Positions 17,832 to 25,796 of a stretch of 64,000 nucleotides of DNA are shown piece after piece. The stretch comes from Photobacterium lutimaris (GTDB lineage: Bacteria; Pseudomonadota; Gammaproteobacteria; Enterobacterales; Vibrionaceae): the NCBI RefSeq assembly GCF_003025555.1, contig NZ_PYMH01000001.1:372001-436000 (forward strand), in the 5' to 3' direction. A program made the translations under genes and the position numbers. Under the pieces are notes generated by a model. That model ran no database searches. It was not told the DNA's origin and saw only the letters and a program-made list of their open reading frames with translations. Each line of letters begins with the position of its first letter. Position 1 is the first letter of the stretch.

Positions 17832-18533
17832 TTGGATATAAACGCGCTGTCGTATTATTGGGATCTCATGGTTGACCTCTACTTCGGGCTCGGAGCAACA
17901 ACCGGAGGTCTGATGATAAACCTCGGCTTGGCTTTGGTCGCCATTCCAACCTGTTTCGTACTCGGCTTGTTGGTGGCATGTCTAAGTGGCAGCCGTTTAA
18001 TGCCATTACGCGTTTTGAGTAAGTTATATATTGAATGCGCAAAATCAACGCCCTTGATTTTGATGATTTTTTGGTTCTATAGTTTACTGCCTGCGTTTTT
18101 TGGGATTGACGTCGGCCTGATAGAAGGTGGCTTTTACGCGATTGTTTTTATTGAAACTGCTTATATGTCAGAGGTCTTTAGAAGCGGGCTTAACTCTATT
18201 GAACATAGAGCTATCGAAATTGCCAAAGTTAATGGTTTAAATCGTTTTAGCATTATTGTTTATATTATAGTACCTCAGGTAGTGATTCGTATGTTGCCAG
18301 CTTTGATTGGCGTATGTATTTCACTGTTTAAGGATACGAGTGCTATATATATTATAGGTGTGGTTGAGTTGACCCAAACGGGAAGCATCATTGCTAATCG
18401 TGATCCAGATTCCTTAATCTTTATCTATATCGTTACAGGCTTAGGTTATTATGTTGTATGCTCGCTATTTTCATTTGTTGAGCGAATTGTAAGTAGTAGA
18501 TGCGTATATCAAAGCGTAAATGGATTACAGTAA
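17832..18533 (+). CDS. ABC permease, polar amino-acid type (second)
   Basis: A 233-residue partner permease with the loop AIEIAKVNGLNRFSIIVYIIVPQ and the strand of conserved LFKDTSAIYIIGVVELT near the C-terminus. The open frame reaches back to 17811, but TTG at 17832 with GGAGG 5 bases upstream, just after the preceding TAG, is the likely start. Together the two permeases form the heterodimeric channel of the importer. Confidence 0.88.
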   Translation: MDINALSYYWDLMVDLYFGLGATTGGLMINLGLALVAIPTCFVLGLLVACLSGSRLMPLRVLSKLYIECAKSTPLILMIFWFYSLLPAFFGIDVGLIEGGFYAIVFIETAYMSEVFRSGLNSIEHRAIEIAKVNGLNRFSIIVYIIVPQVVIRMLPALIGVCISLFKDTSAIYIIGVVELTQTGSIIANRDPDSLIFIYIVTGLGYYVVCSLFSFVERIVSSRCVYQSVNGLQ

Positions 18534-18559
18534 AATAAAATTAATTAAAAAGGACTAAT

Positions 18560-19465
18560 ATGAACACTTATGAAGGAATATACGTTCCCCTAGTGACCCC
18601 TTTTAAAAATGGGGATATCGATTGGGAGAGTTTGGGTCAGTCAATCGAATATTATATCAGTGTGGGTGTTGCCGGTATTGTTCCCTGTGGCAGCACTGGC
18701 GAATGTTGTACGATGTCACATGATGAACACAATAAAGTCATTCAGTTTTCTGTTGAGCAAGTTGCAGGGCGCATAAAAGTTGTTGCTGGAACGGGTTCAA
18801 ATAGTACCTATGAAGCCATTAAATTATCGCAGGCGGCTGAGCTGGCTGGAGCTGACGCGGTGCTGGTGGTATCACCTTACTATAACCGTCCATCACAAGA
18901 GGGTATCTACCAATACTTTGCAGATGTCGCTGCCTCAGTCAATATCGATGTCATTCTATATAACATCCCAGCTCGAACCGGATCTAATATCAGTGTTGAT
19001 ACTGTTGTCCGACTGTCAGAAATTGCCAATATCAAAGGGATCAAGGAAGGTTCCGGTGATATTCAGCAAATGACCGATCTCGCTCATCATTTCTATGATC
19101 AAGATTTTGCCATCTTGACAGGCGAAGACACGCTGCTCTATCAGCTTTCCACGCTCGGCGGTAATGGTGGGATCATGGCAGCTGCGTGTGTTTACCCTGA
19201 GCCGTTGATCCAGATACATCAGCTAGTCCGTGACGGTAAGTTCCAGCAGGCAAGTGAGTTGGACCGCCTGCTACGTCCGGTTATAAAAGCCTTATTCCTC
19301 GAAGCGAATCCCGTGGTCGTCAAGTACGCTGTTTCCCTGAAGCTCGATATACCTTATGAGCTGCGCAAACCTCTGCTACCGGTTACCGAGAGCAATAGGC
19401 AAAGAGTGGAGGCGGCGATGCGGACAGTGGATAGCGCTCTGAGCAAGAGTGTGGTACCAGTGTGA
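18560..19465 (+). CDS. DapA-like (DHDPS/NAL family) class I aldolase
   Basis: A 301-residue pyruvate-dependent lyase/synthase. The Schiff-base Lys162 (GIKEGSGD), catalytic Tyr134 (LYNIP), Arg139 of PARTG and the GSTGE motif (44-48) are present; DapA usually has GTTGE, so the first Thr is Ser. Dihydrodipicolinate synthase condenses pyruvate with aspartate semialdehyde; relatives make or split 2-oxo acids. As a second DapA inside this operon it may serve lysine-type metabolism of the imported substrate, or make an organic acid. No NifV is present, so a role in making a homocitrate substitute is a speculation only. Confidence 0.88.
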   Translation: MNTYEGIYVPLVTPFKNGDIDWESLGQSIEYYISVGVAGIVPCGSTGECCTMSHDEHNKVIQFSVEQVAGRIKVVAGTGSNSTYEAIKLSQAAELAGADAVLVVSPYYNRPSQEGIYQYFADVAASVNIDVILYNIPARTGSNISVDTVVRLSEIANIKGIKEGSGDIQQMTDLAHHFYDQDFAILTGEDTLLYQLSTLGGNGGIMAAACVYPEPLIQIHQLVRDGKFQQASELDRLLRPVIKALFLEANPVVVKYAVSLKLDIPYELRKPLLPVTESNRQRVEAAMRTVDSALSKSVVPV

Positions 19466-21689
19466 GCCCTGCGTGAGTGTGGCAACGCGAGAGGACGATC
19501 CGCTTGGCGAGGGGGCGGCGCTAGTCGCAACCTTGTGCTATATGTGTTCGAGTGAGTGTGGCTTGTTGGTTTCGGAAGAAGCTGGCAAGGTTAGAATAAA
19601 AGGCAACCCGGCCCACCCGGTTAACCGAGGTAAAATCTGCCCTAAAATCAAGTCGGCACTTAGCCTACTGCACTCACCCAGCCGAATTTTGTCCCCCAAG
19701 AAACGGGTTGGCGCCCGGGGGGAAGGGAAGTTTATTGATATAAGCTGGCAACAGGCATTTCGTGACATTGCAACAAAACTTGAGGCGGTCCGTGAGCAAT
19801 ACTGCAGTGAAGCGCTGACGATGTTATTTGGCGAGAAGCCGGATCATGATGTTGCCTATTGGTTCGCTTTTCTCTATGGCACGCCCAATATCTTAGATCA
19901 CAACAGCCTGTGCGATACCAGTAAACGCTTGGCTTATAAGTCGGTGTTTGGCGAAGAGCAAGAGCGGCCTTTACCTGATCTTCAGCGTCCAGCCTGGACC
20001 AACTTGGGATACCGAGAAAAGCACGATTGCCGTCTGCTGATCTTGGTCGGCGAAAACCCGGCTGAGGCAATACGCTATTTTTGGTTTTGGCAAGGGATCT
20101 GCGAGGCAAAACGGCAGGGAATGACCCTGGTCGTGATTGATCCTTACCAAACAAAAACCGCAAAACTGGCGGATCTGTGGCTTCCTATTCGACCGGGGAC
20201 TGACGTTTGTTTGTTGCTTTACTTGCTGAAGATCGTTGTCGAGTCAGGCGCTTATGACCATGACTTTGTAGACGTTCATGTCAGTGATTTTACTAACATG
20301 CAGCATGAATTGTCGGCGCCCGTATTGGATGGCGGACTGACGCGATACAGCCTGGAGTGGGCGGCGCATATGACTGGCCTTGAACAGCGGTATTTGCAGC
20401 GATTATCAGCGTTAGTCTGCACAGAGAACCCACTGCTTATTTCTGTGGGCAAGAATGGCGTTGCCCACCAATACAGTGGCTTTTGCACGACCCGGCTAGC
20501 CGCGATTATCACGGCACTTCGCGGTAGCCTTGATGTGCCCGGCGGACTCTTGCTACGGGATCCGCCGCGCTACAAGTCTCTCAGCAATGCAAGCGACTTG
20601 CTAAGGACCGGTCAGGCAGACAAGCATAAAGACTACAGCGGTCGCTTTCCCCTCGCATCTCATGGCGTCGTATCAACGATCCCCAGCGAGATCCTCGATG
20701 GTGTAACGATAATGGAAGGGCCATGCAGAGGTCACCAATACCAGACAAAAGCGCTGATTGTAACCCATGGTAACCCGTTGCTTACCGCCCCAGACAGTGC
20801 GCAGTGGCGTAAGGCGATGACGGCCAGAAGCGGTGATGGGTACCAGTTATCCCTGCTTGTGGTCAATGATAGTGTTTTGCATGATACGGCACTGTATGCC
20901 GATTATCTGCTGCCGATGCGCCATTTCCTCGAAAGGCAAGGGGTCACTGAGCAGGAATCGGCAATCCCGCTAACAGGGCTGCGTCAAATGGCGGTTACTC
21001 CGCCTGCGACAACCCGCTCACCGCTCGAAATCTATCAGGGCTTAGCTCAAGCATTCGATTCATCAGATGGCTTTGCCCCTCTGCTGGCATTAGCTGGAGA
21101 TGATGATTGGTGTGATAGAACACTCGGCAAGGCGGGCGAAACGGCAGGGCTTCGCATGCAGGGAGGGATGCAGGCCAGGCCTATCCACTACCAAAAGTTT
21201 ACCTCTCAAGGCTTCGCCACCCCCACAGGCAAAGTAGAGCTCTACCCTCATGGCGCTAAGACACTAGCAGAACAGGCTTATTACAGAAATGAAGCAAGCT
21301 GTTATGCACAAGCTTCGTCAAAAGCGCGATTTCGGCTGATCACCGGCCGGGTTTTAGGCCATGTCCACTCGCTGACACCGCTGCTTGATGGGGCTTCGGC
21401 ATCTCCTTATGTATGGCTGAACAATGTTGACGCGCAAGACAAGGGGATAAAAACGGGTGATCTCGTAAAGTTGGATGTTGAAGGTAAAGCCTCGCTTGTA
21501 GCCCGCGCCAAGGTGAGCCCGGTCTTACGCCAAGGTGTCGTTAGGGCGCTATACGGCTGGGGCAGCGCACTCTCCTCGACACCCCATAACTACAACATCA
21601 ATGAACTCATAGATAGTCGTCATTTGCATCCGATCAGTGGTAATGCAATTTTTGGCGCAGTGTGGGTAACAATTAACAAGTTAACTTGA
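19449..21689 (+). CDS. Molybdopterin oxidoreductase, DMSO-reductase family, cytoplasmic
   Basis: A 746-residue Mo/W-bisPGD enzyme. The N-terminal [4Fe-4S] motif is Cys30, Cys33, Cys37, Cys64; the molybdopterin domains follow, and Cys155 (HNSLCDTS) is the probable metal ligand, so it is neither a serine nor a selenocysteine enzyme. The C-terminal dinucleotide-binding domain (LITGRVLGHVHSLTPL) is intact. No Tat signal is seen, so it acts in the cytoplasm. The frame begins at GTG 19449, inside the end of the dapA-like gene; a GTG at 19473 is possible. Substrate unknown; it could oxidise or reduce the product of the nitrogenase-like enzyme. Confidence 0.88.
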   Translation: MWYQCEPCVSVATREDDPLGEGAALVATLCYMCSSECGLLVSEEAGKVRIKGNPAHPVNRGKICPKIKSALSLLHSPSRILSPKKRVGARGEGKFIDISWQQAFRDIATKLEAVREQYCSEALTMLFGEKPDHDVAYWFAFLYGTPNILDHNSLCDTSKRLAYKSVFGEEQERPLPDLQRPAWTNLGYREKHDCRLLILVGENPAEAIRYFWFWQGICEAKRQGMTLVVIDPYQTKTAKLADLWLPIRPGTDVCLLLYLLKIVVESGAYDHDFVDVHVSDFTNMQHELSAPVLDGGLTRYSLEWAAHMTGLEQRYLQRLSALVCTENPLLISVGKNGVAHQYSGFCTTRLAAIITALRGSLDVPGGLLLRDPPRYKSLSNASDLLRTGQADKHKDYSGRFPLASHGVVSTIPSEILDGVTIMEGPCRGHQYQTKALIVTHGNPLLTAPDSAQWRKAMTARSGDGYQLSLLVVNDSVLHDTALYADYLLPMRHFLERQGVTEQESAIPLTGLRQMAVTPPATTRSPLEIYQGLAQAFDSSDGFAPLLALAGDDDWCDRTLGKAGETAGLRMQGGMQARPIHYQKFTSQGFATPTGKVELYPHGAKTLAEQAYYRNEASCYAQASSKARFRLITGRVLGHVHSLTPLLDGASASPYVWLNNVDAQDKGIKTGDLVKLDVEGKASLVARAKVSPVLRQGVVRALYGWGSALSSTPHNYNINELIDSRHLHPISGNAIFGAVWVTINKLT

Positions 21690-21699
21690 ATGAAAAATA

Positions 21700-23139
21700 A
21701 TGGATGAAATCATACCCGTAGTTAATCTAGATGCGCACCCTGATAACTCATGTAAATCTCGTGGCTGTACCGTCCCTCGCTCTCAAGACGATAGCCTTAA
21801 TCACCTGCCGATGGCTGTGCGAGCCAAAATAGAGGATCACCCTTGCTACAGCGATGAGGCACACAACTATTTCGCGAGAATGCACGTGCCAGTTGCCAGT
21901 CGGTGTAATATTCAGTGCAACTACTGTAATCGGAAGTTTGATTGTGCCAATGAAACAAGGCCCGGGGTGGTAAGCAAGCGCTTAAAGCCGCTTGAGGCGG
22001 TTGATAAGGTGCTTGCTGTTGCCAAGGAGATACCGGAACTTTCCGTCGTCGGTATTGCCGGTCCCGGCGATGCGTTTGCGTCGGCAAAACAGACGATGCA
22101 AACCATCACGGAGCTTTCGCGCGTCGCCCCCAACCTCAAGCTCTGCGTCTCGACAAACGGCCTGATGTTGCCCGAACATGTCGATGAACTGGTTGCCAAA
22201 GGCGTCGAGCATGTGACGGTAACGATAAATACCCTGCGCCCGGAAGTCGGTGCCAAGATTTATGCGTGGATCTACTATGACGGCCAGCGTTTGAGCGGTG
22301 AGAAGGCCGCCAGGATACTGATTGGCCGCCAGCTTGAGGCGGTCTCGATGTTAACTCAGCAGGGGGTGTTGGTTAAGGTCAATACCGTCTATATTCCCGG
22401 TATCAACGATCGCTGTATCGCCGAAGTCAGCCGTGAAATCCAACAGCGCGGTGCCTTTGTTCACAATGTAATGCCGCTGATCTCCAAACCGGAATTTGGT
22501 ACGGCATTCTCCAAAGCCGGCCAGCGCGAACCCACAGCCGCAGAGCTCGATGCAGTACGTGAGGAAAGCTCTGGTGGTATCCAAATCATGAAACACTGCC
22601 GGTTATGTCGGGCAGATGCCATTGGTAGGCTGGGGCAGGATAAAAGGGCAATGTTTGAATCGGCGGGTGCGCCTTCGGTTGCGGAACCCCGTTCGTACGA
22701 TAGCCATTCACTGTTGCGCTATAAGCAGGCGGTGACAACGATCCGATCCCGGCGTAGGGCGCTACGTGAAAGCGTAGATCTCAGCGCACTTGACTCAAGT
22801 ATCGTTCGGTTTTATGTGGTGGCGACCACAGGCGATAGCCTTATTAATCTTCACTTTGGCCACGCGCAAGAGTTTTTGGTCTTTAGGGTAGATCCCTATG
22901 GCTGTTCGCTCCACTCACGGCTTGAGGTCGAGCAATATTGTGCCAATGGTCATGGCAAAGAGGGGGTATTGCTTTCCCTGATTGATAAGCTCAAAGGGTA
23001 CGATGGTATTTTTGTTGCGAAGATCGGACGCAAGCCCCGGCTGACGCTTCAGGCGGCAGGAATTAACATTATTACCGATTATGCCCATCAGGATATCGAA
23101 TATGCGCTTAGGAAGCATACTGTCGAGCTGCTTAATTGA
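21700..23139 (+). CDS. nifB: NifB, radical SAM nitrogenase cofactor synthase with NifX-like tail
   Basis: NifB fuses two [4Fe-4S] clusters and inserts carbide to make NifB-cofactor, the [8Fe-9S-C] precursor of nitrogenase cofactors. The 479-residue protein has the radical SAM motif Cys69, Cys73, Cys76 (CNIQCNYC) followed by NRKFDCANETRPGVVS, the NifB signature, and the distal cluster ligands in KHCRLCRADAIG. Residues of about 360-479 (FYVVATTGDSLINLHFGHAQ) form the NifX/NafY-like cofactor-binding domain. It is complete and canonical, which indicates that the NifD-like subunit receives a NifB-type cofactor. It is the last gene of the operon; there is no strong terminator after it. Confidence 0.93.
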   Translation: MDEIIPVVNLDAHPDNSCKSRGCTVPRSQDDSLNHLPMAVRAKIEDHPCYSDEAHNYFARMHVPVASRCNIQCNYCNRKFDCANETRPGVVSKRLKPLEAVDKVLAVAKEIPELSVVGIAGPGDAFASAKQTMQTITELSRVAPNLKLCVSTNGLMLPEHVDELVAKGVEHVTVTINTLRPEVGAKIYAWIYYDGQRLSGEKAARILIGRQLEAVSMLTQQGVLVKVNTVYIPGINDRCIAEVSREIQQRGAFVHNVMPLISKPEFGTAFSKAGQREPTAAELDAVREESSGGIQIMKHCRLCRADAIGRLGQDKRAMFESAGAPSVAEPRSYDSHSLLRYKQAVTTIRSRRRALRESVDLSALDSSIVRFYVVATTGDSLINLHFGHAQEFLVFRVDPYGCSLHSRLEVEQYCANGHGKEGVLLSLIDKLKGYDGIFVAKIGRKPRLTLQAAGINIITDYAHQDIEYALRKHTVELLN

Positions 23140-23570
<431 letters not shown>

Positions 23571-23600
23571 AAATAATTCGTTCGCTGATACGGGCCAACA

Positions 23601-23624
23601 AAGCCTCACCATAGGGTGAGGCTT
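23601..23624 (-). terminator. Terminator of the nuclease lipoprotein gene
   Basis: A 10-bp perfect stem, AAGCCTCACC with GGTGAGGCTT around a 4-nt loop, lies 18 bases after the stop of the minus-strand gene at 23642 and is followed on that strand by TTGTTGG. Confidence 0.7.
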
Positions 23625-23641
23625 ATTTAGATAGCAAATGA

Positions 23642-25021
23642 TTATTTGGTCAGATCCAAGTCTACCCACACCATGCGGTGGTCGGAAGAAACCCCTTTGC
23701 TATTGCCGAGCTCATCATCATAAACAAGGTAGTAACCGTCCTCACTACCAGCTGGCCAGAATACCCCTGAGCCCTTGACGCTGAGCGTGGCCGACGGAAT
23801 AACATAGTCCAGGCGAAGCCCGCTTGTGCTTGTAATATTCTCAACATGCGGAGTATCCGCGTTACGGGTACAAATACCTTCATTTAGGCAATATTCGCCC
23901 CCATTACTGCTTGGCGCATAGCTACCTAACGTGCCTTCAACATTGACCATTGAGTGCGTGATAAGGTTTGCAATGGTCTCACGATCACCGTCGCCCATTT
24001 GATGATCTGCATTCAAATCACCCGCGACAACGAAGTTACTACCAGCTGCTAGGCCACCATATACACCATTGTCATCATACATGTAGTTCTTTGAGTCGAT
24101 GTAATCGTTCCAGAATTTTAGTTCGGCGCGGTTACGCTCGGTGTTGTGCTTAGCCGGGTTGTCAAAAATGGGTGGTGCTGGATGGGAGACCAAAAAGTGA
24201 ATAACTTCGCTTCCGCCATTTGGTGTTGGAATGATAACAGGGATATCTGCATGGTTTTTCGATGAAAGAGGGTATTCGGCCCAAGCTTTATCACTGTACC
24301 AGTTATCACCGGCTTTTTTACCGTCAGGGCAGATATCAATAATATCTCCGTTTTTATCTTCACCTTCACACGTCACAATTTTCAGGTTGCCTTCACCCGG
24401 CATGTCTTTCCATTTGAAGTTTTGGAAAGTTCGCACATTGGCCTCGTCAATTTCAAATTGAGAAAACACCGCAAAGGCGTATTGACCATGGTAGAAACCA
24501 AAGCCCCATGCATCATCTCCAGTGCCTGAAGCCGAACCATTAAGGTTCAAGTCATAGTTACTCGGCAGGCCAGTATTGGTTGCAATGTTTTTCTTGTGGG
24601 CAAAATCAATTGGTTTTTGAGCATGTTGAGAATGAGCCAAGTAGTTATCTTGGAAGCCATTTAGAGCTCGCATATCTTCGCCTTTACCGTCGTTGTTGAA
24701 CTCTGCTAGGACAAAGGCGTTAGGGCGTACTCGTTGGATGGTTTCGGCAACATTTCGGATTTGCAGTACTTTTTCAGTGGTTTCAATTTCTTTTTCTGTT
24801 AATGAAGCATAGTCATTGTTGTAACGCTCAATGAAAGCTGACTGTTCCTCATGAGTGAATGACATTTCAGTCACCAAATCTTCGTATGTAGCACGGTCAA
24901 AAGAAAGGTTAAAAGTGGCAAATCGAGCCTCTGTATATGTGCTAACAGAGTCGCTATTGTTACAGCCAGAAAGAGCGGCAAGGGCAATAGCTGCCGCAAT
25001 AAATGTTTTCTTCATTGTCAT
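23642..25021 (-). CDS. Lipoprotein of the endonuclease/exonuclease/phosphatase family
   Basis: The frame is open upstream to 25270, but the ATG at 25021 (or 25015) starts a clear lipoprotein signal, KKTFIAAAIALAALSGCNNS, with the lipobox LSGC. The 459-residue protein has EEP-fold motifs: FATFNLSF at the start, VLAEFNNDG (metal-binding Glu), FVVAGDLNADHQMGDG, and a final SSDHRMVWVDLDL (catalytic His). These enzymes cut phosphodiester bonds in DNA or lipids. A surface-attached nuclease or phosphatase is likely; the substrate is not clear. Single-gene unit. Confidence 0.85.
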   Translation of the reverse strand: MTMKKTFIAAAIALAALSGCNNSDSVSTYTEARFATFNLSFDRATYEDLVTEMSFTHEEQSAFIERYNNDYASLTEKEIETTEKVLQIRNVAETIQRVRPNAFVLAEFNNDGKGEDMRALNGFQDNYLAHSQHAQKPIDFAHKKNIATNTGLPSNYDLNLNGSASGTGDDAWGFGFYHGQYAFAVFSQFEIDEANVRTFQNFKWKDMPGEGNLKIVTCEGEDKNGDIIDICPDGKKAGDNWYSDKAWAEYPLSSKNHADIPVIIPTPNGGSEVIHFLVSHPAPPIFDNPAKHNTERNRAELKFWNDYIDSKNYMYDDNGVYGGLAAGSNFVVAGDLNADHQMGDGDRETIANLITHSMVNVEGTLGSYAPSSNGGEYCLNEGICTRNADTPHVENITSTSGLRLDYVIPSATLSVKGSGVFWPAGSEDGYYLVYDDELGNSKGVSSDHRMVWVDLDLTK

Positions 25022-25391
25022 TGTATTTTTGTCGTTCAGAGCTAAATGAGTGACAAAGGCTAAAGAATTTTTTTGCTTGTATCTGTTGATTCTCAATTTT
25101 ATGTGACTGATTTCAAATAAATCTAATGTAAATGGCTTAATTTTGACCATGACGATAAAAAGTAACCGATTGCTTGTGTGATTAATGTACGTAGAACCGT
25201 TTGCTTGCCTACCGCTGGCAAGAGTGTGCAGGGGTATTCTAGATGGTAAAGCTAAAGTTGGGATGTGCATTCCACAAGTTCAAACCTTACAGGAAACAAA
25301 CATAGATTTTACATTCTTCTGAAAAAAACAATTAGGACTATGACATAGTAATTATCAAATGACTTAATATAAAAACCAGTTGGTTAGCTGT
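25022..25391. other. 370-bp AT-rich intergenic region
   Basis: I see no gene or clear regulatory site here; it should contain the promoter of the minus-strand lipoprotein gene. Confidence 0.5.
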
Positions 25392-25505
25392 ATGTGTGAT
25401 TATTGCTGTGGGCGTCTTATCCAAGTTCGTCGTAGTTGGATTCAAAAATTAAAATTTAAATCAATATGGAAATGTGTTGATTGCGGAAAAGAGAAAAGGC
25501 TATGA
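25392..25505 (+). CDS. Possible 37-residue zinc-ribbon protein
   Basis: ATG 25392 to TGA 25505. The peptide has two CxxC knuckles (MCDYCC and CVDCGKEK) around a basic middle, as in tiny zinc ribbons. No good ribosome site precedes it. Its stop overlaps the next small frame (ATGA). Possibly a remnant of a longer protein. Confidence 0.4.
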   Translation: MCDYCCGRLIQVRRSWIQKLKFKSIWKCVDCGKEKRL

Positions 25506-25621
25506 AGGATAAGGCGTTGGTTCGAGAGCTTATAAAGCATAAGTCAATAAAACTACTCAACAAAACAAGGAGTAAGCATTTGGATAAAAAGACATTGAAA
25601 TGTATCAGACAAACTCTCTAA
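25502..25621 (+). CDS. Possible 39-residue basic protein
   Basis: ATG 25502 overlaps the stop of the zinc-ribbon-like frame and ends at TAA 25619-25621. The product is very lysine-rich (MKDKALVRELIKHKSIKLL...). No family recognised. Support is only the ATGA overlap with the frame before it. Confidence 0.3.
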   Translation: MKDKALVRELIKHKSIKLLNKTRSKHLDKKTLKCIRQTL

Positions 25622-25796
25622 CGCATAACGATTAACATTGCCCCTGCCGTGTACATCAATATTTTGCGTTTATTCATGTTAGACAAGCCTTCAACTGTCA
25701 CATTTTTCATACCTCATAAGGATTACAATTTCTTTTACTTTCTCTTTAGAAGAAAGCCAGATAAAAACAATGAAAATAATGTGAATGGAGGTTGAG

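Noticed and set aside
19449..21689. Selenocysteine in the molybdoenzyme because selAB is nearby
   Set aside because: The ligand position is an ordinary Cys codon (Cys155) and no in-frame UGA occurs in the gene.
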